Assembly (NCBI GenBank): GCA_031551765.1
Contig: JAVBNC010000117.1
Location: forward strand, 1 to 14,631
Length of the DNA stretch: 14,631 bases
Direction of reading: 5' to 3'
Source: JAVBNC01 sp031551765
GTDB taxonomy: Bacteria; Desulfobacterota; Desulfovibrionia; Desulfovibrionales; Desulfovibrionaceae
Shown: positions 1-6,661 of the stretch, piece by piece
How positions within the stretch are numbered: position 1 is the first letter of the stretch
How the letters are laid out: each line of letters begins with the position of its first letter
Program-made: the position numbers and the translations under genes
The notes under the pieces: generated by a model
The model's input: the letters and a program-made list of their open reading frames with translations, nothing else
Told to the model about the DNA's origin: nothing
Database searches by the model: none

Positions 1-1329
1 CCCGGGGGGGGCGGGGCCCTGGTCCCACAACACTCGGTGTTTTTTGTCTACCCCCGCCCCGGTGTTACCCCGGCGCCCCCCGGGGCCCCCCGCCGCGGCC
101 CCCGGGGGGGGGCGCCGCGCCGGGTCGTCCGCCAGTTCCGTAATGGCTTTGGCCAGGGCGGGCACGTCCACCACGCTCTGCTGGGCGATCTGGAGGTGGT
201 ACTGGTTGTCGAACCATACCCCGGCCAAGGCGTCGGTTTCCGGGGTGGCGGCCGGTCCCAGGGTGGGAATGAGCAGGCCGGTTTCACCGGACAGCACGGT
301 GTCGCGGTAGCCGTCAAAATCCGAGGCGATCACCGGCAGGCCGGAAACACCCGCTTCCAGCAGGGTCAGGCCGAAAGTCTCCTGCAAATTATCCACGGGC
401 GAGACGAAAATATCCGCCGCCGCAAACAGGGAACGCCGCACCGCCGCGTCCGGCGAAAGCGCCAGCCGCACGCTGATGCCCATGTCCCGCGCCAGGTCCG
501 CGAACTGCGCGGGCAGGGTATCCCCCGGCTCCGCCCAGCCCGCCAGGGCCAGCACCAGCCTGCCCGCCCCGGCGGCGCGCCCGGCCCGCTGGTGCTGGGC
601 CCGCCGTATGGCGCGCAGCAGCGGCAGGATGTCCATTTTGGAATAATGGGACAGCCGGGCAAAGGCCAGCAACAGCACGTCATCGGCTTCCAGATCCAGG
701 GACGCGCGCGCGGCCGCGCGCCGGGCCGGGGCGTCTTCCGGGCCGGGGAATTCCCCAGGATCCACGCCCAAGGGGATGCGCTCCACGCGCGGCGCGGGAA
801 AGCGTTGCGGGTCCAGGCCATAGCCCTGGCGCAGCAAGGCGTACATGGCCAACACGGCATTTTGCCCTGCCGTGGACGTGGCGATAACCGCGTCCCGCTT
901 TGTCACCCCGGCCCAGAGCTGGCTGAAAAACAGCGGCGCATAGCGGGCGTAGCTGAGGGAATGCGTAGGTCCGGTGACCGGAAAAATGTGCCTGCTCAGC
1001 GCGTTGCGCGCCCGCATCAGGGGCATAAAGTCCGTAAGGCAGTCCGAAAGGTGGGCGCAGTGGATACGCTCTTCCGCCAGAAAACCCGGCAGAGCGTGCC
1101 TGGTGAGGCAGCGCAGCGCCCCGGCCAGGGCCAGTTCGGGGAACAGGCCGCGCAGCCGCTTTTCCAGCCTTTCCGCCTGGCCCTGGTCCGGGAGAAAAAA
1201 CACATAGCCGCCGTAAGGCGCGGCCCGCAAAAGCGCCGTAAGAAAATGCTCGTTGGCCACGCTCCGGCCCAGGATGCTTCCGTCTTCAAAAAAGGGGTGC
1301 AGCGTGGCCCACAGTTTCCTTTTGTTCAT
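1..1329 (-). CDS. Glycosyltransferase family 4-type protein, 3' end cut by window edge
   Basis: Probable cytoplasmic retaining glycosyltransferase that moves a sugar from a nucleotide-sugar donor to an unidentified acceptor. The frame is open for 443 codons from the ATG at 1329 to base 1. The protein begins MNKRKLWATLHPFFEDG. The C-terminal half has the GT-B signature: LGVDPGEF, then ADDVLLLAFARLSHYSK, then VSPVDNLQETFGLTLLEA, with the E-x7-E pair at about residues 317 and 325, followed by GLPVIASDFDGYRDTV. No signal peptide or membrane segment is seen. The start is a choice: the upstream Shine-Dalgarno match is weak (CGGGA), but no better in-frame start is visible. From about base 115 to base 1 the codons become Pro/Gly/Arg filler before a plausible tail (KKHRVLWD) reappears, so the last ~40 codons probably contain homopolymer errors and are unreliable. 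It is divergent from the diguanylate cyclase. Family call is confident; acceptor and pathway cannot be told. Confidence 0.8.
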   Translation of the reverse strand, partial: MNKRKLWATLHPFFEDGSILGRSVANEHFLTALLRAAPYGGYVFFLPDQGQAERLEKRLRGLFPELALAGALRCLTRHALPGFLAEERIHCAHLSDCLTDFMPLMRARNALSRHIFPVTGPTHSLSYARYAPLFFSQLWAGVTKRDAVIATSTAGQNAVLAMYALLRQGYGLDPQRFPAPRVERIPLGVDPGEFPGPEDAPARRAAARASLDLEADDVLLLAFARLSHYSKMDILPLLRAIRRAQHQRAGRAAGAGRLVLALAGWAEPGDTLPAQFADLARDMGISVRLALSPDAAVRRSLFAAADIFVSPVDNLQETFGLTLLEAGVSGLPVIASDFDGYRDTVLSGETGLLIPTLGPAATPETDALAGVWFDNQYHLQIAQQSVVDVPALAKAITELADDPARRPPPGAAAGGPGGRRGNTGAGVDKKHRVLWDQGPAPPG

Positions 1330-1423
1330 TCCCGGACAGAGACATAGATCGCCCCGCTTGTCAATTTCCCGCCGTTGTTACGCTATCCGCCTGATCTGGC
1401 GGGCAGATTTTTCTTACAATTTT

Positions 1424-1439
1424 TGGACCGCATTTTGCA
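1424..1439 (+). promoter_or_regulatory. Candidate sigma54 (-24/-12) promoter for the diguanylate cyclase
   Basis: TGGACCGCATTTTGCA matches the sigma54 pattern TGGCACG-N4-TTGCA at 14 of 16 positions counting the free Ns, with the GG and GC doublets at the canonical spacing. It lies about 50 bases before the GTG start at 1489, so transcription would begin near 1450. Just upstream, CCGCC (1387-1391) and GGCGG (1398-1402) form a small hairpin followed by a T-run. I see no enhancer-binding-protein gene or obvious activator site in the window. Confidence 0.4.
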
Positions 1440-1488
1440 ATAAAACAGGCGTAACGCAGCCTGGCTGCAAGCAGAAGCGGAGGATAAC

Positions 1489-2961
1489 GTGCTGTATACC
1501 AACAAGAAATACCTTATCTGGGGCCTTGGCATCAGTGACCAGCAGAAGGAACAGATACTCGCCCAGGCGGGAGAGCGCTACGCGCTGCGCGCCTGGGGCC
1601 TGGAGGAATTCGCCGCTGCCGCGCCGGACCTGGAAAGCATGCCTTGCCTTATCTGCTGCTCGCTCGAGGGCGCGGCTCTGCTGCGTTCGTTGCCGGAAAA
1701 AACCGTGGGGCACCTGGAAATGGTGCCCACCACGCTGCTGCTGGACACTGACTTTACCCCGGAAGACCTGGAAAAGGCCCTGGACCTGGGAGCCACGGAC
1801 ATCGTGCGGCCGCCGCTGACCAAAAAGCGCCTGCTCAAAGCCTTGCGCCGCGCGGGGGAAGCCGCGGCCCTGCAACAGGACATGCAGAACATGGTCCGGG
1901 AGATTTACCTGGAACGGGAACTCTTGGAACGTAAAAACGAAACCCTGTCCTTTCTCGTCGGTTTTTTGACCCAAACCGCTGAACAACATACGGAAGAGGA
2001 TATCCTGCGCACGGCATACACCGGTTTCAAAGCCCTGTTTCCCGTGCTTTCCCTGCACGCCGCGCTCTGGGCGGACAACGACGAAGGCCATACCTGCGTG
2101 GATCTTTTCCTCTCTACCCCGGACGCTCATCCCAGTTACGCGCCGTGGAAGGAACAACTGCTTGAGGCCGTGGCCCAGCAGCTTCCCAGACAGGTCCCGC
2201 AGGTGCGCAGTTCCTTTCTCGCCTCCGCCTGCGGGAAAAAGCTGCCGGCCCCGGCCGACGGCCATGTGTTGACCCTGCCCCTGACCATGGGCAAAAAGGT
2301 GACGGGCGTGCTCATGCTGCTCACCAGCATGGAGCGCAACCTGAGCCGCGACCAGGCCCAGGCGCTGGATTCCGCCATGCGCCACCTGGCTCTTACCCTG
2401 CACAACATCCGCCGCCTGGAAAACATGCGCAAGCGGGCGGATTACGACAGCCTTACCGGCATTCACAACCGCCGTCATTTTGAAACCACGCTGGCGCGGG
2501 AAATGGAGCGCCACCAGCGCTACGGCCTGGACCTTTCCATGCTCATGCTGGACCTGGACCGCTTCAAACACATCAACGACACCTGGGGGCACCAGGCCGG
2601 GGACCGCGTGCTGCGCGACGTGACCACCATACTGCAGTCCACCCTGCGCAAGACAGATTACTGCGCCCGCTACGGCGGCGAGGAGTTCGTCATTCTGCTG
2701 CCCCACTCCAACGAGGACAGCGCGCGCCTGCTGGCGGAACGCCTGCGCCGCAAAATTCAGAGCCACGCCTTTGTGCTCTCCGGTTCCGTTGTGCCGGTCA
2801 CGGCCAGCATCGGCATTTCCTGCCTCAGCGGCTGCCGCTACAAGACGGAAAACGTCTTTACCCACGAAGCGGACATGGCCCTGTATCAGGCGAAAAAACT
2901 GGGCCGCAACCAGGTGGCCAGCCATGTGGACGGGCGGGACGCGGCCAGCGCCGCCATCTGA
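1489..2961 (+). CDS. Diguanylate cyclase (GGDEF domain) with receiver-like and GAF-like N-terminal regions
   Basis: Likely makes cyclic di-GMP from two GTP in the cytoplasm. The 490-residue protein starts at GTG 1489, chosen because GGAGGA (1479-1484) lies four bases upstream. Residues ~7-125 resemble a response-regulator receiver fold (ending GATDIVRPPLTKKRLLKAL), but the expected phospho-acceptor Asp after beta-3 is not evident (PCLICCSLEG), so it may not be phosphorylated. Residues ~155-305 look like a GAF-type sensor region, then a helical linker. The GGDEF domain spans ~318-478 with DSLTGIHNRR (320-329), metal-binding D355 in MLDLDRFK, and catalytic GGEEF at 396-400. An RxxD inhibitory site (R387, D390) sits exactly five residues upstream, so product inhibition is likely. 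No EAL domain or membrane segment is present. It is a single-gene unit between a divergent glycosyltransferase and a bidirectional terminator. The input signal is unknown. Confidence 0.93.
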   Translation: MLYTNKKYLIWGLGISDQQKEQILAQAGERYALRAWGLEEFAAAAPDLESMPCLICCSLEGAALLRSLPEKTVGHLEMVPTTLLLDTDFTPEDLEKALDLGATDIVRPPLTKKRLLKALRRAGEAAALQQDMQNMVREIYLERELLERKNETLSFLVGFLTQTAEQHTEEDILRTAYTGFKALFPVLSLHAALWADNDEGHTCVDLFLSTPDAHPSYAPWKEQLLEAVAQQLPRQVPQVRSSFLASACGKKLPAPADGHVLTLPLTMGKKVTGVLMLLTSMERNLSRDQAQALDSAMRHLALTLHNIRRLENMRKRADYDSLTGIHNRRHFETTLAREMERHQRYGLDLSMLMLDLDRFKHINDTWGHQAGDRVLRDVTTILQSTLRKTDYCARYGGEEFVILLPHSNEDSARLLAERLRRKIQSHAFVLSGSVVPVTASIGISCLSGCRYKTENVFTHEADMALYQAKKLGRNQVASHVDGRDAASAAI

Positions 2962-2973
2962 CCCCCTCCCGGC

Positions 2974-3017
2974 GCAAAAACGAAGCCCCGTGCAGCAGCG
3001 CGGGGCTTCGTTTTTGC
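2974..3017. terminator. Bidirectional rho-independent terminator
   Basis: A perfect 17-bp inverted repeat (2974-2990 with 3001-3017, core CGAAGCCCCG / CGGGGCTTCG) surrounds a 10-base loop. A-runs and T-runs flank the GC stem on both sides, so it works on either strand. It lies between the convergent cyclase (plus) and YjiG-like gene (minus), closing both. Confidence 0.92.
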
Positions 3018-3063
3018 GGGCGGGAGAGACGAATCTCCCTACCGGACTACGGGGCGCACGCCC

Positions 3064-3543
3064 CTATATGAACAGCATGAACAGGCGCATCATCCACATG
3101 CCGAGCATGGCGTTGATGATGCAGATAAGAATATGCCAGCCCCAATAGCGGCGGTTGCAGTCGGAAGAGCCCAGGCAGCGGCCGGTCTGCTGCACCAGCG
3201 CGCCCATGAGCATCATGGCCGGGGCCAGCACGGAAATGTCGGCCCCGCTCAGCTGGCCGCTGCCCACCAGCCCGGCCGCGACGCCCACGGAGCCGCCGCG
3301 GGAAAGCAGGGCCGCGCACAGCACTACCAGGGCTGCGCCGGGCAGGCCCCACAGGGCCATGACCGGCGACGCCACCGCGCCGATAAGGTCCAGCAGCTTG
3401 GTAAGCTGCAAAATACGGATAATCACAAAGGCCATAATGATATTGGGCAGCATGTTGCCGGTGACGATGCTCCAGCCCTGGCGGGCGCCCTGCACGAAAA
3501 GGTCGATGGGATTTTTTGTGGCTGTTGCTGCGGCTGCGGACAT
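3064..3543 (-). CDS. yjiG: YjiG-like inner-membrane protein (Gate/nucleoside-recognition family)
   Basis: A 159-residue integral membrane protein, close to the ~153 residues of E. coli YjiG. Hydrophobic segments lie at about residues 30-55, 58-80 and 135-158. The most conserved-looking stretch is SRGGSVGVAAGLVGSGQLSG followed by MLMGALVQQTGRCLGSSDC, in the style of Gate (nucleoside-recognition/SpmB) domains. AAGGAG sits seven bases before the ATG at 3543. The gene follows the YjiH-like gene by only ten bases, so the two are co-transcribed and probably form one membrane complex, each supplying half. Family members are thought to be transporters but the substrate is not established. The partner M20 hydrolase upstream suggests export or import of an amide or peptide-like compound or its product; that is inference. 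The terminator at 2974-3017 ends the operon. Confidence 0.82.
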   Translation of the reverse strand: MSAAAATATKNPIDLFVQGARQGWSIVTGNMLPNIIMAFVIIRILQLTKLLDLIGAVASPVMALWGLPGAALVVLCAALLSRGGSVGVAAGLVGSGQLSGADISVLAPAMMLMGALVQQTGRCLGSSDCNRRYWGWHILICIINAMLGMWMMRLFMLFI

Positions 3544-3553
3544 GGCGCGCTCC

Positions 3554-4195
3554 TTATGCCCCGGGGGCGGGGTTCTTTTTGCTGTCCAGGGCCAGAACGA
3601 GACGCATCAGCTGCACGCCGATGATCTTGCAGACAAAAATCACGGCCAGCGGCAGGGAAACGGGCACGATGAAAAACACGAATATCCCGCCAATGGACGA
3701 AAAGTAGTTGGTAATGGTGCCGCTGCCGCTGAAAATGAGCATCATCAGCAGAGTCCGCTCTCTGTCGGTAATGATTTTGCTGTCGAACAGGGACTTGGCC
3801 ATGGCCCCGCCGCCGTCCGAGCTTTGCAGGCTGGTGATGAAAGCCAGCGCGCTGGCGCCGGGAATGTCCAGCACTTTCCTGAACAACGGAGAGATCAGGC
3901 GCTCGCAGGCGGCAAGCCCGCCGTACCCGTCCACAATGCGCACCAGGCCCAGGGCGAAAATGACCGCCGGGCACAGGCTGAGGCAAAAAAGAAAGCCCCC
4001 CCGCGCGCCGTCGCCGCCACTGCCGAGAAAGGTGCCCTTGCCGCCGACTATGGTCCCGAATTTGCCCACCAGGGTCATGAAATCCATTACATTCCAGGGC
4101 GAAGCCGCCTTGGTCAGCGCGCCGGAAAACATCACCACCGCAACCAACAAAACAAGATAGCTGCCCCAGTGAATTTTTTGTTTTTCCTCGCTCAT
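3554..4195 (-). CDS. yjiH: YjiH-like inner-membrane protein (Gate/nucleoside-recognition family)
   Basis: A 213-residue membrane protein resembling E. coli YjiH (about 227 residues). It starts MSEEKQKIHWGSYLVLLVAV with a first membrane segment at ~12-31, further segments near 65-88, 155-180 and 180-202, and a short charged tail. The motif DIPGASALAFITSLQSSDGG with a following GSGTITNYFSSIGG belongs to the Gate domain. ATG 4195 is preceded by GGAGG with an eight-base gap. It lies downstream of the M20 amidohydrolase, but a strong hairpin (4278-4312) separates them, so its expression may come from read-through or an unseen promoter in the 97-base gap. It ends ten bases before its YjiG-like partner. 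Known only as an uncharacterised membrane family; a transport role is inferred from the fold class. Confidence 0.82.
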   Translation of the reverse strand: MSEEKQKIHWGSYLVLLVAVVMFSGALTKAASPWNVMDFMTLVGKFGTIVGGKGTFLGSGGDGARGGFLFCLSLCPAVIFALGLVRIVDGYGGLAACERLISPLFRKVLDIPGASALAFITSLQSSDGGGAMAKSLFDSKIITDRERTLLMMLIFSGSGTITNYFSSIGGIFVFFIVPVSLPLAVIFVCKIIGVQLMRLVLALDSKKNPAPGA

Positions 4196-4277
4196 GAACC
4201 GAACCTCCAGGGAATAGATGTGGTTTCAGGCGCCGCGCTCTATTGGAGCCGTTCGCATTGAAATTGCAGCTTAAGGG

Positions 4278-4312
4278 AAAGGCCCGGAACGGATTTACCG
4301 TTCCGGGCCTTT
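4278..4312 (-). terminator. Rho-independent terminator after the M20 gene
   Basis: A perfect 15-bp inverted repeat (4278-4292 with 4298-4312; core GGCCCGGAACGG) has a five-base loop. In the minus-strand direction the hairpin begins three bases past the amidohydrolase stop and ends in TTTCCCTT. It would stop or reduce transcription into the YjiH/YjiG pair, so it may act as a partial terminator that sets enzyme-to-transporter ratio. Confidence 0.8.
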
Positions 4313-4315
4313 TCG

Positions 4316-5461
4316 CTAGCAGACTTTGCCCGCCGCCAGGGTAGCCAGAATTTTCACGCCGTTGGGTATGGCGTCCAGGTTGTAGACCACGGTGCTGCTG
4401 TGGTTGCGCACCGCGTCCGTGCCCAGGCCGATGACCGTGGCCCGCATGCCGCCGTTCACGGCGAACACGTGAAAATCCTCGCTGCCCGGGGTGTAGAACT
4501 TGGGCACCAGGCCGTCTTCGCCCAGCACGGCCTTGATGGCTTCCGCCGTTTCCGCCGCCAGCTTGTCGTCAATCTCGCCGCCGGGAATACCGCCTATGAG
4601 TTCCACTTCCGCCGTGGCGCCCACGGCTTCCGCCGCTTTGGTAATGGCCCGGGTAACCCGTTCCACCTGCATATCCATGACCTCGTTGCTCTGGGAGCGC
4701 AGGTCAAAATTCATCAGGGCGGAATCCGGTATGATGTTGAACGTGCCGGTATCGATCACGATACGCGTGGGCTTGACGGAATGCGCCACGCGCGGGTCCA
4801 CGTGCACCAGGCCCACGGCGTGGGTGATAAGCCCGGCGGCCTCGGCCACGTTGACGCCCAACTGCGGGCGGGCGCCGTGGGCTTTCTGGCCGCGCACCGT
4901 GACCTTCAGCGGGCAGGCGGCGGCATGGGAAATGGCGGGGCAGGCCTTGCCGAACGGCACTTCAATGCCCGTGCGGAAGTGGATGGTGACGATTTCCTCG
5001 ATGTCTTTCATCTTGCCGCTGGCCAGCATGGCCTTGGCGCCGGTGAGAATTTCCTCGGCAGGCTGGAACACGAACTTGACCGCGCCCCGTTTGATGCCCT
5101 GGGCCGCCAGAGCCTTGGCGGCCCACAGCACCATGGTGCTGTTGCCGTCGTGGCCGCAGGCGTGCATGCGGCCGGGGTGGGTGGAAGAGAAAGGCAACCC
5201 GGTTTCCTCTTCAATGGGCAGGCAGTCCATATCCGCGCGCATGGCGAAGGTAATGCCCGGTTCTTTGCCCCGCAGGGTGGCGATAATGCCGGTGCTGCCG
5301 TCGACCTTCTCTTCCACTTCCAGACCGGCCTTTTTCAACTCGGCGGCGAGGTAGGCCGCCGTCTTGAACTCCTGATGCCCCAGCTCCGGTATGGTGTGCA
5401 GGTATTTGTAGGTTTCAATGATGTTGTCCTTGTTCGCGTCGATCCACTGCATCAGACTCAT
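4316..5461 (-). CDS. M20-family (M20D-type) metallo-amidohydrolase/aminoacylase
   Basis: Cytoplasmic zinc-type amidohydrolase of the hippurate hydrolase / N-acyl-amino-acid or peptide deacylase class; the substrate cannot be read from sequence. The start is ATG 5461 (MSLMQWIDANKDN), with AGGAGG five to six bases upstream; a longer frame reaching 5527 lacks this support. The protein has 381 residues, normal for the family. Visible landmarks are MRADMD (74-79), MHACGHD with metal ligands C102 and H104 (99-105), QPAEE with catalytic E136/E137 (133-137), H161, the dimerisation-domain AHGARP with H195, and C-terminal H354. No signal peptide is present. It heads a cluster with YjiH/YjiG-like membrane proteins, recalling the E. 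coli iadA association, so it probably acts on something those proteins move. The AT-rich region upstream should hold its promoter. Confidence 0.93.
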   Translation of the reverse strand: MSLMQWIDANKDNIIETYKYLHTIPELGHQEFKTAAYLAAELKKAGLEVEEKVDGSTGIIATLRGKEPGITFAMRADMDCLPIEEETGLPFSSTHPGRMHACGHDGNSTMVLWAAKALAAQGIKRGAVKFVFQPAEEILTGAKAMLASGKMKDIEEIVTIHFRTGIEVPFGKACPAISHAAACPLKVTVRGQKAHGARPQLGVNVAEAAGLITHAVGLVHVDPRVAHSVKPTRIVIDTGTFNIIPDSALMNFDLRSQSNEVMDMQVERVTRAITKAAEAVGATAEVELIGGIPGGEIDDKLAAETAEAIKAVLGEDGLVPKFYTPGSEDFHVFAVNGGMRATVIGLGTDAVRNHSSTVVYNLDAIPNGVKILATLAAGKVC

Positions 5462-5536
5462 AAGTCCTCCTTTGGGGATAAAAAAGGCATGGGAATGCGG
5501 AACCTTCAAATGGCAAGCATTATTCACGCAGTGAAA

Positions 5537-5565
5537 TTATTACCACCATATAATAGAACATGCAA
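5537..5565 (-). promoter_or_regulatory. Weak candidate sigma70-type promoter for the M20 gene
   Basis: On the minus strand TTGCAT (5565-5560) and TAATAA (5542-5537) are separated by 17 bases, about 75 bases before the M20 start. The -10 match is imperfect and the surrounding AT-richness makes chance matches common. Confidence 0.28.
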
Positions 5566-5650
5566 GGAAAAAATTTATATATTATTTAAAAAATATCATA
5601 TATTTTTTTGTATAATTTGTACTATATTCCTGGTAATTATTAAAATAGCC

Positions 5651-5700
5651 ATGAGTTTATTATAGTTTATTGCAGTTTATATAATTTAATTATAGTTTTA
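5651..5700. repeat. Helically phased decamer array (AGTTTAT every 10 bp)
   Basis: AGTTTAT occurs at 5654, 5664 and 5674, exactly ten bases apart. The next decamer carries a degenerate copy (ATTTAAT at 5684) and the fifth has AGTTTTA at 5694. One-turn phasing puts each copy on the same face of the helix, as expected for cooperative regulator binding or intrinsic DNA bending. It sits midway between the divergent M20 and Fe-S genes. Confidence 0.65.
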
Positions 5701-5716
5701 ATTATAACAAAAATTT

Positions 5717-5746
5717 TTGTACTTTTAAATTACTAAATAGTAGATT
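5717..5746 (+). promoter_or_regulatory. Weak candidate promoter for the Fe-S gene pair
   Basis: TTGTAC (5717-5722) and TAGATT (5741-5746) are 18 bases apart, immediately downstream of the decamer array and before the GC-rich leader. Each box matches consensus at four to five of six positions. Chance matches are likely in this AT-rich stretch. Confidence 0.22.
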
Positions 5747-5782
5747 TTTTTAAACAGCACAAAATCTACCGCTATCTTTCGC

Positions 5783-5877
5783 GCTGCGGAATACCTTCCA
5801 CCGCAGCGGCGGTTCCGTCCCGAGCCGCGCTCACGCCGGAGCCTGGTTGCCTTTTCCCCCCACGGGGTGTAGGGCAA
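5783..5877 (+). promoter_or_regulatory. Possible structured 5' leader of the Fe-S operon
   Basis: Three successive hairpins can be drawn: GCTGCGG (5783-5789) with CCGCAGC (5801-5807); GCGGTT (5809-5814) with AGCCGC (5823-5828); and TTGCC (5847-5851) with GGCAA (5873-5877) enclosing CCCC/GGGG. They lie 65-160 bases before ATG 5942. I do not match the arrangement to a riboswitch class I know, and GC-rich DNA folds easily, so function is unproven. Confidence 0.3.
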
Positions 5878-5941
5878 AAGCAGCATAGTCGCCTCTTCAG
5901 CCGTCCCGTCCACTCAACGCCGCCCGCACTGTGAGGTTCCC

Positions 5942-6661
5942 ATGCGCATACGTTCCACCTGCGCCTGTTGTTGGTTCTGCGTCAGCCTCTGCCCCCAAGG
6001 CGCCATTCGCGCCGATTCCGGCCTGCAACGCGCCGTCATCGACCCGGACCGCTGTATCGAATGCGGCGTGTGCGTGGATTCGCTCGCCTGCCCCGGTTCC
6101 GCTTTTGAGGAAACAACGGACCCCGTGTCGCTGATCAAAAAGGGCTTCGGCCGCATGATTGCGCCCACGGACGACAAGGTGAAGGTCACGGGCCGCGTCC
6201 CCACTCTGGACGTGAAGTACTGCGACGCCAAAGGCGGCCTGCCGTCGGCCACCACCAGCATACGCCTGGAACTGGGCCGCCCCCTGGGCTGCGTGCGCCT
6301 GGGCCAGGCGGAAGGCGTGCGTCTGGAGTTGCTTGGTCAGGGTTTTCCCGTCACGTCCCTGTCCAGCTACAGCAGCCTGCTGCAAGGCGAACCGCCGCGC
6401 CTGCCCGAAGAGTTGGCCGGTATCCTGGTGCTCTCCGTGGTGCTGGAATGTGTGCTGGCCCCGTCCCAACTGCCCGCCTTTCTGGATGCCGCCGAAAAGG
6501 CGGTACAAAGCCGCAAGGTGTGCACGGCCGTGAACCTGCTGCTGAACCCCGTCCTGGAAGGCGCCGTGAAGCAAAGCCTGGCGACCGTTTCCCGCCCCAT
6601 CCAGAGTAACCGGAAAGCCAACCTCGGCCTTGCGGCCGCCTGGAAGGAGCAGCGCCCATGA
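5942..6661 (+). CDS. Two-[4Fe-4S] ferredoxin-domain protein of unrecognised family
   Basis: A 239-residue soluble protein. The N-terminus is a bacterial-type ferredoxin unit: C7-x2-C10-x2-C13-x3-C17-P, then C38-x2-C41-x2-C44-x5-C50-P. The second motif has five residues before the last Cys instead of the usual three, a variant spacing; an extra C9 is also present. Residues ~60-239 form a separate domain that I do not recognise, with further cysteines at 94, 117, 170 and 184 and motifs such as LDVKYCDAKGG and LELGRPLGCVRLG. The start ATG 5942 has GAGG about six bases upstream; no in-frame start exists between it and the upstream stop at 5870. Its stop overlaps the next start (ATGA), so the two products are translationally coupled and likely interact. 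It presumably passes electrons to, or matures, an enzyme; no catalytic role is shown. No Tat or Sec signal is present. Confidence 0.8.
   Translation: MRIRSTCACCWFCVSLCPQGAIRADSGLQRAVIDPDRCIECGVCVDSLACPGSAFEETTDPVSLIKKGFGRMIAPTDDKVKVTGRVPTLDVKYCDAKGGLPSATTSIRLELGRPLGCVRLGQAEGVRLELLGQGFPVTSLSSYSSLLQGEPPRLPEELAGILVLSVVLECVLAPSQLPAFLDAAEKAVQSRKVCTAVNLLLNPVLEGAVKQSLATVSRPIQSNRKANLGLAAAWKEQRP

Larger units (their letters stand above)
5462..5941. other. 480-base divergent intergenic region, AT-rich then GC-rich
   Basis: No gene with coding support was found here. Bases ~5525-5760 are strikingly AT-rich compared with the GC-rich flanks and lie between the divergent M20 and Fe-S genes. They contain a 10-bp-period repeat (5651-5700) and candidate promoters for both directions. 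Bases ~5775-5940 return to high GC and can fold into several hairpins before the ATG at 5942. The abrupt composition change suggests a control region or, less likely, foreign DNA. Confidence 0.75.

Noticed and set aside
37..1347. Long plus-strand open frame opposite the glycosyltransferase
   Set aside because: Its product is rich in Arg, Gly, Gln and His with no recognisable domain; it is the antisense shadow of a GC-rich gene that has clear GT4 motifs.
1414..2925. 503-codon minus-strand frame opposite the diguanylate cyclase
   Set aside because: No domain, shadow composition, and the plus strand carries an intact GGDEF domain with a good ribosome site.
5462..5527. Extended N-terminus for the M20 hydrolase
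   Set aside because: The extra residues do not resemble the family, and AGGAGG is placed for the ATG at 5461.
5651..5700. Decamer array as a CRISPR or origin iteron set
   Set aside because: Units are 10 bp with no spacers, and no cas, rep or dnaA gene is nearby; a regulatory or bending role fits better.
5725..5913. 62-codon minus-strand frame in the divergent region
   Set aside because: Arg-rich product spanning the AT/GC boundary, no ribosome site found, and it would run through the hairpin-forming leader.
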